A program made the position numbers and the translations under genes. Under the pieces are notes generated by a model. The model ran no database searches. It was given only the letters and a program-made list of their open reading frames with translations, and was not told where the DNA came from. This document shows, piece after piece, positions 10,901-22,060 of a stretch of 64,000 nt of DNA (its first letter is position 1; every line of letters begins with the position of its first letter). The DNA comes from Topomyia yanbarensis (Eukaryota > Arthropoda > Insecta > Diptera > Culicidae), in contig NC_080672.1 of NCBI RefSeq assembly GCF_030247195.1, positions 72,058,219-72,122,218 on the forward strand, written 5' to 3'.

Positions 10901-11996
10901 CGAAAGACTTGTCGAGCTTCAATCCCAAACCAGATTCATGACAGTGTATTTCAATCACATGTCACAAGAAATAACGCCTTCTAGTTATGTTATGACATGT
11001 GTTAATATACTAGATACTCCCGATTCCACTTTATTTTTCGACACGTCCATGCAAGAGGAAATTTGTGGAATCCCGGATCACCTGCGCTCTCTGGAGATCC
11101 CTAAAATATTCATAAGTAAATACCAACACATTGACTGCCATAAAACGTTCTTCACTGGTGGGTCACGAATCAATGAGGTCACTGGCTTCGGTATTTTCAA
11201 CAATAACACCTCGATATCTTTCAAGCTTGCAGAACCTGCCTCTGTTTACACAGCCGAACTAGCAGCAGTTCACTATAGTCTGGAAATCATTGATACTTTA
11301 CTTCCGAGCCATTATTTCATCCTCACAGATAGCCTCAGCACAATTAAGGCACTACGGTCATTAAAGCTTGATAATCACGCTCCGTTCTTTCTGAAGAAGA
11401 TACGAGAATACTTAACTAAATTAACAAATAAATCTTATCAAATTACCTTAGTGTGGATTCCCGCTCATTGCTCCATACCGGGTAATGAGAGAGCGGATAA
11501 TTTAGCCAAAATAGGGGCGCTGGACGGTGACATCTATGAAAGACCTATTGCCTTCAATGAATTTTATAGCGCTTCTCGTCAGAGGACGCTTACTAGTTGG
11601 CAAACATCATGGGACAATGGAGATCTGGGACGGTGGTTGCACTCAATTATCCCTAAAGTATCAACGAAGGCATGGTTCAAAGGGTTGGATGTAAGTCGAA
11701 ACTTCATTCGTGTGATGTCTAGACTCATGTCCAACCATTATACGTTGAATGCGCATCTCCGCCGTATTGGGATCGCAGAAGATAATCAATGTGCTTGCGG
11801 AGAGGGTTACGAAGACATTGAACATGTTGTTTGGTCTTGCACTGAATATCGTGAAGCCAGATCCCAATTAATAGACTCCTTACGAGCCAGAAGAAAACCA
11901 CCCTATGTACCTGTTCGTGATATCCTCGCTTTACGAGATCTTACATACATGAGCCATATTTATCATTTCCTGAAAACAATAAATATTCAAATATAA
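7954..11996 (+). pseudogene. LINE ORF2 (endonuclease, reverse transcriptase, RNase H), multiply broken
   Basis: ORF2 starts at ATG 7954. The endonuclease begins L-Q-W-N-C-R-S and includes L-I-L-G-D-F-N-S-H near 8370. Reverse transcriptase boxes are A-P-G-P-D near 9630, F-L-D-I-K-R-A-F-D near 10015, G-L-P-Q-G-S near 10184 and L-A-D-D near 10281. RNase H follows at about 11150-11520 with E-L-A-A, T-D-S and H-C-S-I-P-G-N-E-R-A-D. Its first catalytic Asp is replaced: F-T-G-G-S instead of F-T-D-G-S. A C-x-C...H...C segment lies near 11790-11840. Lesions are frameshifts near 8165, 8550, the A9 run at 9990 and the T7 run at 10424, a stop at 9912-9914, and a foreign insertion at 8927-9300. The last 525 residues are uninterrupted. 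Confidence 0.85.
8927..9300 (+). repeat. Dispersed ~370-bp repeat, copy 1, inside LINE ORF2
   Basis: The block from GCTAGGCCCCATGCAAAAC to TTCTGGGCA recurs at 39785-40160 with clearly recognisable but imperfect identity. Here it breaks the linker between endonuclease and reverse transcriptase of the I-clade LINE. No terminal inverted repeats or target duplication were found, so its class is unknown. Confidence 0.75.
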
Positions 11997-12362
11997 TTAT
12001 CCCCACAATGTTTCTAGTTTTTTTCCCTTGCTACCCACAAACAATTTAGATATCTTCGCAGTTAGTTAAGTTAGATAAAACGATATAAATAAAGAAAAAA
12101 AATAAACAAAGATTACAGAAAAACTATCAATAGGTTTACAATGAAATTCAAGAAAATAGATTATAATTAAAAACATTCAAAATGATGATTATCCTCAGTG
12201 TTAGCATTAGAAAGTGATTTTTTTTATAACGTGATAGTCTTAAGAACCTTTGTAACATGTTATGTAAAAAAAACCCCGGCGTAAAAAAGCTTTTGCAAAT
12301 GCCGTGTCAAATAAACGTTTTATGAAAAAAAAAATAAATAAATATAAAAATAAATAAATATA

Positions 12363-14616
12363 AAACGCTTTTAATCCACCTAACAGTGTGATGAGACATT
12401 TCTTATAACTCTTATCACTCTCTTCGGATATTATATCGTTTGAGAACATTTAGAACTTGATGCTTCGCGATGTTTTTGATAACACATACTACATGGGATA
12501 GTGGCAGGACTCAGAGAATCGCTCAAATCAGCATAGGACAACATCAGTGCTAGAAATCTCAAATCAAATCAATGGGAAGCGAAAAAATGGCCCATAAAAT
12601 AGACATAGCTACGAATTATTGTTAATGCTCTGTTAATAAAATATCTAAATTGTGGTGGGAAAAATTAATTTTCCTAAAGGGGTTATATATTGTACTGAGC
12701 CAAAAAAATCGCATTTTTTTTTAATCGATTTGAAGTTTATACTTTACTCAAATTACCAACGCGACTGAGAACTAAGAAATCAACGCTTTTTCTTGAAAAG
12801 GGCGATACTAGCAGTGATACCATTCAAAGAAAATCAACAGTGAATATTTCCAGACTTTTATTTCCTATTTAAGAACTATTGTGTTTTTTATATCCTAGAT
12901 TGCATGATTCAGTGATCGAAACCCAAAACTTCATGAAGTATTTGAAATTATTAAATTAAAATTTGTTTTTGCTATTGAAATTTACAAAATGATAGTATCG
13001 CCCCTTTGGCGATTGTTTACTTTTTCGGTCCCACCTATCAGCATTGAAGTATCGTTCTTACGTTTTTTTACAATAACTACCGTTCTACACCACTGATTTC
13101 GTCCTGGTTTTTTTCAATAGCGATCATTGTTACTATTTACAGCTGGTATCAGCTTGATAATCCTAAAAAATACGAAAATGACAGTTTCGCTTCTAAACTG
13201 CTAGCAAAAAAAGTATCGCCCTGTTTGTTTGCATGGAGCGTGGAGGGCGAAACTTTAAATAAACAAACAAAAATACAGTTTCGCCCGTTGTATTTTTTGC
13301 TGTAGTTTAAGAAAGCAATATCGTAGAATCAAAATTTTTAGGTTAATTGGTTGCGTTTCAAAGCTATCATTCGCATGTATGAAAAAAGCCTTATGTTTAC
13401 ATTTGTAAGTATCGCCATTTTCACAAAAAAGGGTTGAAATGAAATCGCAGCTCCTGATATCACGCTATCTCTGAAGTGCATGCGTGCATAGTTCCAAATT
13501 TTACTTCGACATCGACTTTTTCTAAAGGTGACTTCCCAGTAGTATCCTTGATTTGAATTATTATCGCTAATCCTAATGCCAAAGAACTTGAATGCTCTCG
13601 AAAACGAACCGTTTGGGAAAGTCATCATCATTACTGGAATTTTTATTTTCACGAAACTTTTCGATAACCTTCCGTCACTTGCGTTAATGCACTGTGTGCA
13701 CAGTGCTCTGAAAATCTAGCGAAATCGTCTTAGGGCACCAGCGGGTCTAATTCAGAGCTATCTGCGCGGCGAGTAAGGTAAAGAATACCAAAAATTAATT
13801 TCTATTCCATAATTTTCAGTTCAGCTATTCGAGAGATCGTGCTCACCGCAAGCCATGAAAAATAGACTACGTTGTGAAGCGATGGTCACTATTTATTAAA
13901 AAATCACGGCTAAATAAAAAAAATTATACTATTAAAAAAATTCAAATAGTTTATAATTTTCACAAACTTATTAAGAAAAATTGTTTAATAATCTTTCGTA
14001 ATATTGTGTAAGAAAAAAGCTGAAAATTTCAGTATTTTCTCTATCTGCAACATATTAACCCTTAAGTATACCAATTAATTGGTATACGAATTGGAATAGG
14101 TTCGCCAAATTTTGGAAGAAGTCTATAAAAAAACCCCTTGAAAATTACCTAAAAATTGTTGTAGTTCGATACAATAAAAAATCCCCAAAAATGAAATGTA
14201 CCTATTAATGTGAAACACAGTGAATAATACATACAATAAAGACCCATTTTTATCAATCTAATGGTGTATTTTAGGCTGACAAAATGGGGATATTGACTAA
14301 ATCGGGCATTTTGTTTTTCTTTATAATAAACTGAAGCTGTTAAAATATTCTTCCCGTCCCTTGATGTAGTCTGATAACTATTTCTGATTATGATGAACTT
14401 TTTATTTTGGCATATTTCCATCTTCATGATAAGGAAAACATGCTCAAGAAAGGATTTACTCGAATTCAGTCTTGTTCGTCAGCTAGAGCCCATCAAACAT
14501 ATGTTCATATTTGGCTGATAAAATCAGGGTTTCAATGTATTATAATAGATATTCAGCATTCGAAGAAGTTTCTTGTGAACGAGTGTAGAACGACTTTGTT
14601 TCTACTTACTTGAAGT
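12363..14616. other. AT-rich intergenic sequence with GGCGATACT motifs
   Basis: No gene recognised. Around 12800-13300 the motif GGGCGATACTA occurs in both orientations (near 12799 and, inverted, near 13002 and 13219), with related GGGCGAAAC blocks. This suggests remnants of one or more small inverted-repeat elements. A block near 14240-14300 (GACCCATTTTTATCA ... TGACAAAATGGGG) resembles 29755-29825. Confidence 0.4.
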
Positions 14617-15588
14617 CAGCGGCATAGCCAGAAATTCGGTTTGGTGGGGGTTTGGTGAAAATCGATCATACTGTCCAAACGGCATAATTCCGAAACCGTA
14701 ATTTTTGAAGTTTTAAAATTATGCAGAATTAATTTTTCAGAAAATAGTAACAGAGTTCGTGTCTAGCGAATTTGTTGAGACTTTATTGTAGTCATGAATA
14801 TTAACCTGAGAAAAATCACCATAAATACTTCTTGGACGATATACCGTCAAAATTATTTTATCAAATAATGCGCTGTTTAACGTTTGTAAAACTCATCGAA
14901 GATACTAAACCTCCGAAGTTGGCGGTTTCAAAATAATGCTATCTTGACCTTAAATTACTGATTTTAAACATTTGACCTATACATATAATTGGTCATACAA
15001 CAAAAATCAAATGCTCATCAAAATCGATCAGAACCTGCTAGAATCGAATGGAAATCGTCATTTTTCATAAATTTCTCTCTACATTCGGAAAGTGTTATCC
15101 TCGTTATTAATCATATTACGTTTTCGTCTCAACTCGACGCATTCCCAAAATAAAAACCTGTTTTAATCCACCTAGTGGTGCAATTGTGCTTGTCTCATTT
15201 GTCCAGACTACGATTCCATGGCTGGTTATGTTCAATACAATGGTGGAAATGAATATTACATGTTCAGTACGATTTGCACATACATACAATGGATCGACAG
15301 CCACGATCTTGAGATACTATGTGATACTGAAACATCGCTTGAAACCAGCGGCGGATCATGGAGAAAGGTCCGGGAGGTCCAGATCCTGCCGAAAATTTTC
15401 AACTTGTTAAGAAATTTTAAACTAGTTTTAATTTTAAAGTAGCAACCCCTCACTGCATACTCCCTCTGGGCCGGTATGATTGACGATTTTTAGAGTGATT
15501 GCATAACCTTTCTATATGAGAAAGACAAAAATGTACCAAGGCATTGTATGGTGTTAAACCCCAAAACCTTCTCTGGGCTACGCCGTTG
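14617..15588. mobile_element. Non-autonomous hAT element
   Basis: The left end CAGCGGCATAGCCAGA pairs with the right end, which reads CAACGGCGTAGCCCAGA on the other strand. Both continue into GGTTT-rich sequence. Flanks CTTGAAGT (14609-14616) and CTTGGAAT (15589-15596) match at six of eight positions, consistent with an aged 8-bp hAT duplication. No transposase is encoded. A different repeat (15155-15533) is nested inside. Confidence 0.65.
15155..15533 (+). repeat. Short copy of the TTTAATCCACCTAG repeat family
   Basis: It begins TTTTAATCCACCTAGTGG and ends in the CCTTTCTATATGAGAAAG block, the same ends as the longer copy at 51961-53325. It lies within the hAT at 14617-15588. Confidence 0.6.
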
Positions 15589-16503
15589 CTTGGAATTATT
15601 TATTTCGCTTTTCATTTTCCGATATGTTTCAGATCGATCCGATGGTCATTAGTTAGAAAAATTGCAGTCAGAAGGTTCGCACAAATGAACATTTTTGCAC
15701 TGATAAGTTATCAAGTTCCTTCCAGACAACTTGGAAGTGTTCGGTGATTATTTCTAGCGGTTGTAGATAGAAAAATGAAATACAAAATTCGATTTGTCGA
15801 AATAATGTTTGGCTTATTTCAATGGATTATTTCTACATTGAACAATAAATAGGCGACAAAGAGTAATCCACAAACAACAAGCCATAACTTTTAAAGTATT
15901 CAAAATAGATATTTGAAGTCTTCAGTAAAGTTATTCGCAAAAGTAAGAGCTACCAATTTGTAGAAGGCATCATTTCGATATAATCATTTCCAAGAAAATT
16001 TGTGAAAATATCTCACTCATAGGGAGATTAATCAGCAAAAGCACAATACCAAAAGAAAGGGCATATTTCCTCCATTAAATTCTCCGAAGATACTATTGAC
16101 CTAAAATAAGCCGTTTTGTCGTTAATAATAGATTACATGTTTTTGGTCATATTTCTGGCTATGGGAAATGATAAAAATCTTTCGTCCGCATTTAATGTTA
16201 AATATCTCTTTTGATAATAGTCCGATTTCAAAAATCTATAGCTTTAACGAAAGGTATTCGTTAAAGCTGTCTAAAAACATATAAATTGTTAATTTATATT
16301 GTCAATTTCGGTAGATAATTCAAAAAAACTGCAAAAAACGCCATTTTTACGCATTTAAACATTCATATCTTGGAAACTAAACATCAGAATCAAAAACAAA
16401 TTAATAGCGTTCATACTGTTTTTTAGTTCTTTCATTTAAAATTGGTTTGGATAAGATCGGTTCCGCCATTGCTGAGAAACACGAATGAGAATTTGTCCGT
16501 TAC

Positions 16504-16668
16504 ATACACACACACACACACAGACACACACACACACACACACAGACATTGTCCCAAATCGTCGAGCTGAGTCGATTGGTATATAAGACTCGGCCCTCCG
16601 GGCCTCGGAAAAAATCTTGAAAGTTTGAGCGAATTCTATACATTTCTTTTATAAGAAATGTAAAAATC
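16504..16668 (+). repeat. CA microsatellite and 3' end of a dispersed repeat
   Basis: A (CA)n tract with CAGACA interruptions (16504-16550) is followed by GTCGATTGGTATATAA, CTCGGCCCTCCGGGCCTCGG and an end in a short palindrome (CATTTCTT...AAGAAATG). The same order of CA/CATA tract, GAATGGTATATG and GGCCCTCCGGGCCTC occurs at 53160-53280, so both derive from related repeats. Confidence 0.6.
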
Positions 16669-16673
16669 GATGG

Positions 16674-16805
16674 TTCTTAGAAGTATTTCTAAGCGATACG
16701 CGCAAAAATTTCGAAAATGTAACGTAGTGCTACATCAAAAAATTCCAATTTGATGTAACATCATGCTCGAAATTGTTCAATATTCTAGAATTTGGATTTT
16801 AGCTA
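16674..16805 (+). repeat. Dispersed repeat, copy b
   Basis: Nearly identical to 4289-4391, with about 30 extra bases (AATTCCAATTTGATG...) in the middle. It lies within 200 bases of the coding exon at 16899-19216 and may contribute to its 5' region. Confidence 0.7.
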
Positions 16806-16884
16806 GCATTTCGTCTGCAATATTGTGCCTTGTGTCTGATGCGGAGTTCAATAATGTATTATTATTACTGTGCAATCTTATCTG

Positions 16885-16898
16885 CGTTTCATTTTTAG
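16885..16898 (+). other. Candidate 3' splice site upstream of SecA-like exon 1
   Basis: A pyrimidine-rich tract ends in ATTTTTAG at 16898. If used, the exon starts at 16899 and the open frame adds 29 full codons ahead of the first ATG at 16987. The same frame is open back to 16870, but only from a GTG. Whether an upstream exon exists cannot be told from sequence. Confidence 0.4.
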
Positions 16899-16986
16899 AT
16901 TATCTGATGTTTATTCTACCCAAAAATTGAAAACAAGTGTTTACGATAGCAAAACAACCGTCTACAGTTCAGTCGATTCGGAGGAA

Positions 16987-19216
16987 ATGATGATGATGGA
17001 AGTTGACACGACTAATCCTGCCAATACCAACCAAAAAGACCAACCGGTTCGGAATTCGGATGATTCGGTTGCGGCTGGAAGAAATTCAACTGACCGGTTA
17101 CCGGGAAGCAGTTTTCCATCGGGACGGGGATCCATCGCAAGTGTGGCTAATTACAACACTATGATTCATTCTTCGCCATCCAGTGACGATAACGTTCGAG
17201 CTAAACCAAACGCTAATCATGGTAACGGCGAAAAAGAACTGGAGAAAAGCGATCTGGTAGATTCGCTAGCGGACGCTTTTGATGAGTTAAATAGAACCGA
17301 TCAATTGCAGTGCACTGGTACCGATGAATATTGTAAGGATGAATTTTCTATGCTCACTGGCGAATCGAGGGATTCCACTAATAATAAAAGGAAAATGCCC
17401 GATGATTTCACGTCGATAATCAAACCTAAACTACCGAACCTTGAACTGTGTAATAATCCCCGGACAACCAGGCGAGTTTGGCGAAAAGAGTTACTGCAGC
17501 ACAACTATGAAAACGATGAGTACATAAAGCTGTACAGAAGAATCATCGAGGATACCGATCAATTGGGGTTTTCGGCATGTTTAAATCACCACGGTTCGAC
17601 GATTTTTCTGCACAACGAAGGCAGCCTAATGGTGACGGAGAACAATTTCGTGGCAACGGTAGAGATGAAAGAATCGTATGATTTACTTGGTAGTGAAAGT
17701 TTCGATGTGGCGAAACAAATGTTGCTGGATAAAGTTCGAATAGTTAAGGTAGTCCAATGCGATTTAGCACCCAAATTAAGTGAATTGCGGGAAAATTTGC
17801 TAAGAACCGTTAAACGAATCATGCATGGCGTAGCTGATGGGAGTGAGCATAATACCAATGACTACAGCCAGCTACTGGTGGTCGTGGAAAAATTTAAGCA
17901 AGGTGAAGTATTAACGTACGAAACATTGTGTCGGGAAATCATTAACAATCACCGTATATCACATGAGCTGAGAGCATTAGCCGAAGAGGTACGAAATATT
18001 GAACTTAAAAGTTTGACCAGAGAACAGAAATTGGCTTGTTTTGGTTTCAAGACGGAAGATCCGACCGAAAAACTTCACGGTGAATGGAATCAAATAACGA
18101 GTGACAGTGTGGAAAAGCACAGGAAATATTTGGCGGAAAGAGCTCCACTATTTCTTAACATTCGACTGCAGGGTCTAACTCCGCAACAGATAATTCTGGT
18201 TAACATCAGCGATGTGAGTCTATATGCGAATATAGCTAACTTTTTGGATAACAACGTTTTTCGGAAGCCCTTGGAGGATCTGGCCAATCGATGGATTCGT
18301 CAGATCAAAACATTTGAAAGCATGGAAACTGGGTTGGTGTCCAACCCTATTTATTTTTTCCTGTGTAAAAGTTTGGAGGAGATCATTTTTGAAATTAGGA
18401 ACAGATCTAATAATACAATAGATCAGCTGATCGTGAGCAATTCAACCGGATGGCATCCCATCGAAACAATAGCGTGGAAATCGGAAGACACCATTACAAA
18501 GTGCTTGGAGAATGAATATCGTTTTGTCTTTAAGTTGTTGAATTATTTCGATCCAAGTATACGCGTACAACCGAAACCGTTTACGTATAAGATGAAGCTA
18601 TTGAAAGGTATTATTTCGCTGAGACCACAAGCTGACGGAACAAGCAATCCTCTGGGTGTTGCGGATGAACTTTACGTCTGGTGCTGTATGTTGGATGACG
18701 TGACTTCGAGTGTCCTGGATGATGGCACCGAGCTGCAAATGTTCGAAGATATTCTCAACAACTATATCCATTATATCTGCAGCGTGGACCTTGAAAAGCT
18801 TGAAATTATTCGTGTCGTAGCTCACAATCTGATCCGGTTCATCGTTCAAACGATTCCAGTAGTACAAGGAACAAGTGAGTCGTCGTTAGGCAGACAAGCG
18901 CTGGCTAGACAACGCGATATTCTCAATTCCCTGGTAATTTCCCAAAGCTCGTCAATAAATCGTTTTCGTGATCTGATCGGCATTTTCAACAACTTTTGGA
19001 GATATGAGAATGCAGTCGTGCAGAAATTGACAACTAAAATGGACATACCGGAGACGTATGCTCTTAAAGATAGTTTGACCAGCCTAGCAATCGAAGCTAT
19101 GCACAAACAAGTGACAATCGATGAACTCTTACTGTTTCTAAGATCGTGTTATGATTTGTTGGTCGATTTGGATGGTATCCAGTTGGACTGGTTTATCGAA
19201 GGTTCCTCCATTGACG
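16987..19216 (+). CDS. SecA-like protein, exon 1: large N-terminal region of unknown function
   Basis: The start is the first ATG (E-E-M-M-M-M-E-V-D); the frame is open upstream to 16870, so coding could begin in an earlier exon. Residues 1-140 or so are Ser/Asn/Asp-rich and look disordered. The rest is a long, mostly helical, Leu-rich region with no motif I recognise. No signal peptide, membrane segment or mitochondrial leader is evident. Codon use is even and there are no stops over 743 codons, so this is a genuine constrained coding exon, unlike the transposon debris around it. A consensus donor (GAC-G|GTAAGA) after 19216 in phase 1 matches the phase-1 acceptor before 40485 and would join it to the SecA motor. 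Alternatively it is a separate gene whose frame runs on to 19320, or to 19381 after a one-base slip. Confidence 0.75.
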
Positions 19217-19381
19217 GTAAGATTCACACTATCGATTATCTGGGTTTGATCGAACCGGTCGACAATCAGTACACAGTGGGAAAAAAGTATCAAAAAACGC
19301 GACTTCAATCAATTGAGTGATGTGATAGAACGCTACGTGCGGTTAATGAAAATATCTGGGGAATTGATTGCATGCATTTAA
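19217..19381 (+). other. Coding-like tail beyond the exon 1 donor
   Basis: The exon 1 frame continues past the donor for 34 codons to a stop at 19318-19320. Shifting one base at the A6 run (19292-19297) gives a further protein-like stretch (F-N-Q-L-S-D-V-I-E-R...) ending at 19379-19381. This tail vaguely resembles the start of exon 2, where F-N-Q and R-L-M also occur at similar spacing. It may be an alternative 3' end, a broken paralogous segment, or intron. Confidence 0.4.
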
Positions 19382-20559
19382 AACGACCGAAAAGTACGCT
19401 ACTATGCTAGTTTTACCCTAATTCCTCTTTTCATTAGTGTTTATTTTTATTACTGACTATACAACTTGGAAGAAATCTGATTGGGGTTACCATAGTTAGT
19501 ATTTCTTATGCAAAAAAACTAAAGGGTTGTGTACAGGACACGACCACGGTGACATTAAAAAATGTAGCTTTTTTCAAGAGCGTGCAAATGTATTTTATCT
19601 ATCACACATATCGACTCAAGTTTTTGCTCACTCGCCTGTTACAATTTGCTATATACCCATTAAAACATAATTTATTGAAGGTCTTTTAACGGTAATCTAT
19701 TAATTAATCAGTATCTCACTAGGTGATTGGCATTATTTGGCTGATCCATCTAGTAAAAATAGGCTGGTCTGTCCAGAAAATATATTTAAAAGCAAAGTTC
19801 CATATTTAGAACTGTGACGAGGAAGCCCACGCCCACCAACGGAAATATACAGATTCTTCATGAAATACGAAATTTCATTTTCCATTTAAATTTTCAATAA
19901 TGTATTAATGAACTTAAGTAAACAATCTTAAGGTTAAGTATTTCTTAATCGATTAGTGGTGAAAAAAATGAAATTATTTGATAAATTACATTGTTATGCA
20001 ACGTTCGCACTACCAGTTAAAACGGGTTTTATGCTATCTTGGTGACATTTTCTCTTGTTGCTAATTATTAAAACGTGTTATAACTCTGTAGTGTAAACAT
20101 TGTATTATTAAACCAATTCTGCAGCGTTTTATGTTATATAGGTGTTTTATGTGGTAATAGGACTGACATAATTATATCTTCAGTACAGCGGTTTGTTTTG
20201 TAATTTAAAACAGATTTATTTTAAAATTTAAATTAGTATACCCAACCGTTCTATTTGCTGTATACTTTAAAACGCAATTAGAACTGTGTTTTAAATACAA
20301 TAACTACAGAAGCACGTTGTCAGATGCCTTGCTAATAAAAAACATATAACCGAAATATGAAACATGAAAACTAATAGGCTCTTTACCCTAGGCAGCTACA
20401 AAGCGCCGTAAACATGGATTAACAAGTTACAACGCACACGCATGCATAAAAATAAATATACTTTATTCAAACGCAACACTCTTAAGCAGCACACACCGTA
20501 TTGAATTAAATCCAAACCACCCCACCCACCCACTTTGCAAATCATTCTGTGACACCGTG
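19382..20559. other. No recognised gene
   Basis: AT-rich sequence. ATTAAA near 19660 could serve as a polyadenylation signal if exon 1 terminates locally, but nothing else supports that. Confidence 0.35.
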
Positions 20560-22060
20560 CTGGTACCCGAAAAATCCGCACACGGCCACCGCTGCCGAAA
20601 ATGCATAGCGTCTTCCGCTTATTGTAGTGCCCAGACGCTGCAGCCATGATCTTACCCGTTCGACATTAGTGTTGGGCGATACTGTATCGATAAAAAGAAT
20701 ATCGATACTTTGGAGCCCAAAGATCGAGATTTTAAATCGATATTCACCAGGACGATATTTCTGCCACGATATTTTTTTCGATATTGTCGTTTTCACGAAA
20801 AAGAACAGCTTGCACAGCTTTCCAAACACAAAAAAAAACAAATTATTACGTTTGTCTTCAACGACGAAGCCTTATCCATAAACTGAGTTTTACTGTAGCA
20901 AAAATCCTGATTAGAATGATGACAGCATTGCATCTAAAATTCATAAGAAATTTAGAGGGCATCAAAAGCTCTTCCATTGCTTATATTTATAAACAGTTCC
21001 GAAGCAAATTCGCTAATCTCAGTGGATGCATAAATCTTAATCTGCTTTGTAAAATAAGTGAAATTTTATTAAAAAACCAGAATGATGGCTTTTTAATTTT
21101 AATCCAAAGCATAGCAATTTCTCCAGATTTTTCCTTTGATATTTCTCGGCAAACATGTCAAATGGTCCTAAGTGCAAATGAGAGCCTCTCTTTGTTTACT
21201 TTCTCTTTCGACGTCATCTTAAATCTTTTCAATATTGTTTCAGGATATATCGAAAAACTCTGATTTCGACACGTTTATTCTGCTAAGAGTTGAGTAACAA
21301 ACGTACAAATTGCCAAGTTATTAGCGAAAGGCAAAAATTAAGCCCGCACGATATTAAGCCTGTTCTAATGACCCTGCCACTTCTAGTTTTCCGATCTGTT
21401 TACTTCACATCCTTGCTCTCACTTGAGTACTATGGCTCTAAGTTTCATAACTTTCCCTACCCAGTAATCTCTAGCTAATTGAATGTCGTTAAAACGTAAA
21501 AAATTAGCGAAAGAGAAAGTGAACAAAGAGAAACTGTCATTTGCACTAAAGTCCATTTGACATGTTTGGCTAGATATTTCTTCTGAATACTATATAGTAT
21601 ATATATTCTATAGAACAAATTATTAAATACAATACTCATTTCCGTAATCCGATGAGACAAAATGAAATGTAACCAAAAATATTGATTTTAAAATCGATCC
21701 CGGGAGTATCGATAATTTATTCTCGATACGTGTATTGCATCGATATTTTAGTTTTTCAAATATCGATATGCCAATATCAATACTTTTCAAAATATTGCCC
21801 AATACTATTCGACATAAGAACAAAAACTGATTCAAACGCGTACGCGTCACCTCTATTTATAAACTAACCGTATATGGTTTAGTCGCTTAGGTGCGAGTGT
21901 GTGCAAATGCCAACGTTGCCGAAAATCGATAGCGCTTATTGCATCGCCCGGAGACGATGTTGCTCGTATGAGATAAGAGCAAAAACTGATTTAAACGGAC
22001 ATGCGTCGCTTCTATTTATGACTTTTCGTGTTTCATTGAGCAACTAAGCTGCCCTCTTAT
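20560..22060 (+). repeat. Tandemly duplicated block, first unit split by a hAT insertion
   Basis: The order GCCGAAAAT-GCATAGCG-GCTTATTG, then GAGCAAAAACTGATT-AAACG and GCGTC-CCTCTATTTAT, appears twice. The first unit is 20595-20666 continued at 21816-21860; the second is about 21918-22025. The hAT at 20667-21807 sits in the first unit, and removing it with one target copy restores the order. Confidence 0.55.
20667..21807. mobile_element. Non-autonomous hAT element with internal foldback
   Basis: Ends TAGTGTTGGGCGATA and (other strand) TAGTATTGGGCAATA are flanked by a perfect 8-bp duplication TTCGACAT (20659-20666 and 21808-21815). Subterminal regions are rich in ATCGATAT-type sequence. An inner inverted repeat of about 75 bp (near 21137-21210 against 21507-21583) surrounds CTCTCTTTGTTTACTTTC. 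No transposase is encoded. Confidence 0.8.

Larger units (their letters stand above)
6110..12362 (+). mobile_element. I-clade non-LTR retrotransposon (MosquI-like), degenerate
   Basis: A nearly complete LINE about 6.2 kb long. It has a 5' leader with tandem blocks, an ORF1 with three zinc knuckles, an ORF2 with AP endonuclease, reverse transcriptase, RNase H and a C-terminal Cys-His segment, and an A-rich AAATAAATA tail (12328-12362). RNase H plus a knuckle-bearing ORF1 places it in the I group, represented in Aedes by MosquI. The 5' boundary is estimated and no target duplication was identified. The coding region has several frameshifts, a stop and a 370-bp insertion, so it is inactive. Confidence 0.85.

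Noticed and set aside
16870..16986. Start of exon 1 coding at 16870
   Set aside because: The frame opens there only with GTG; the first ATG is at 16987 and a likely splice acceptor lies at 16898.
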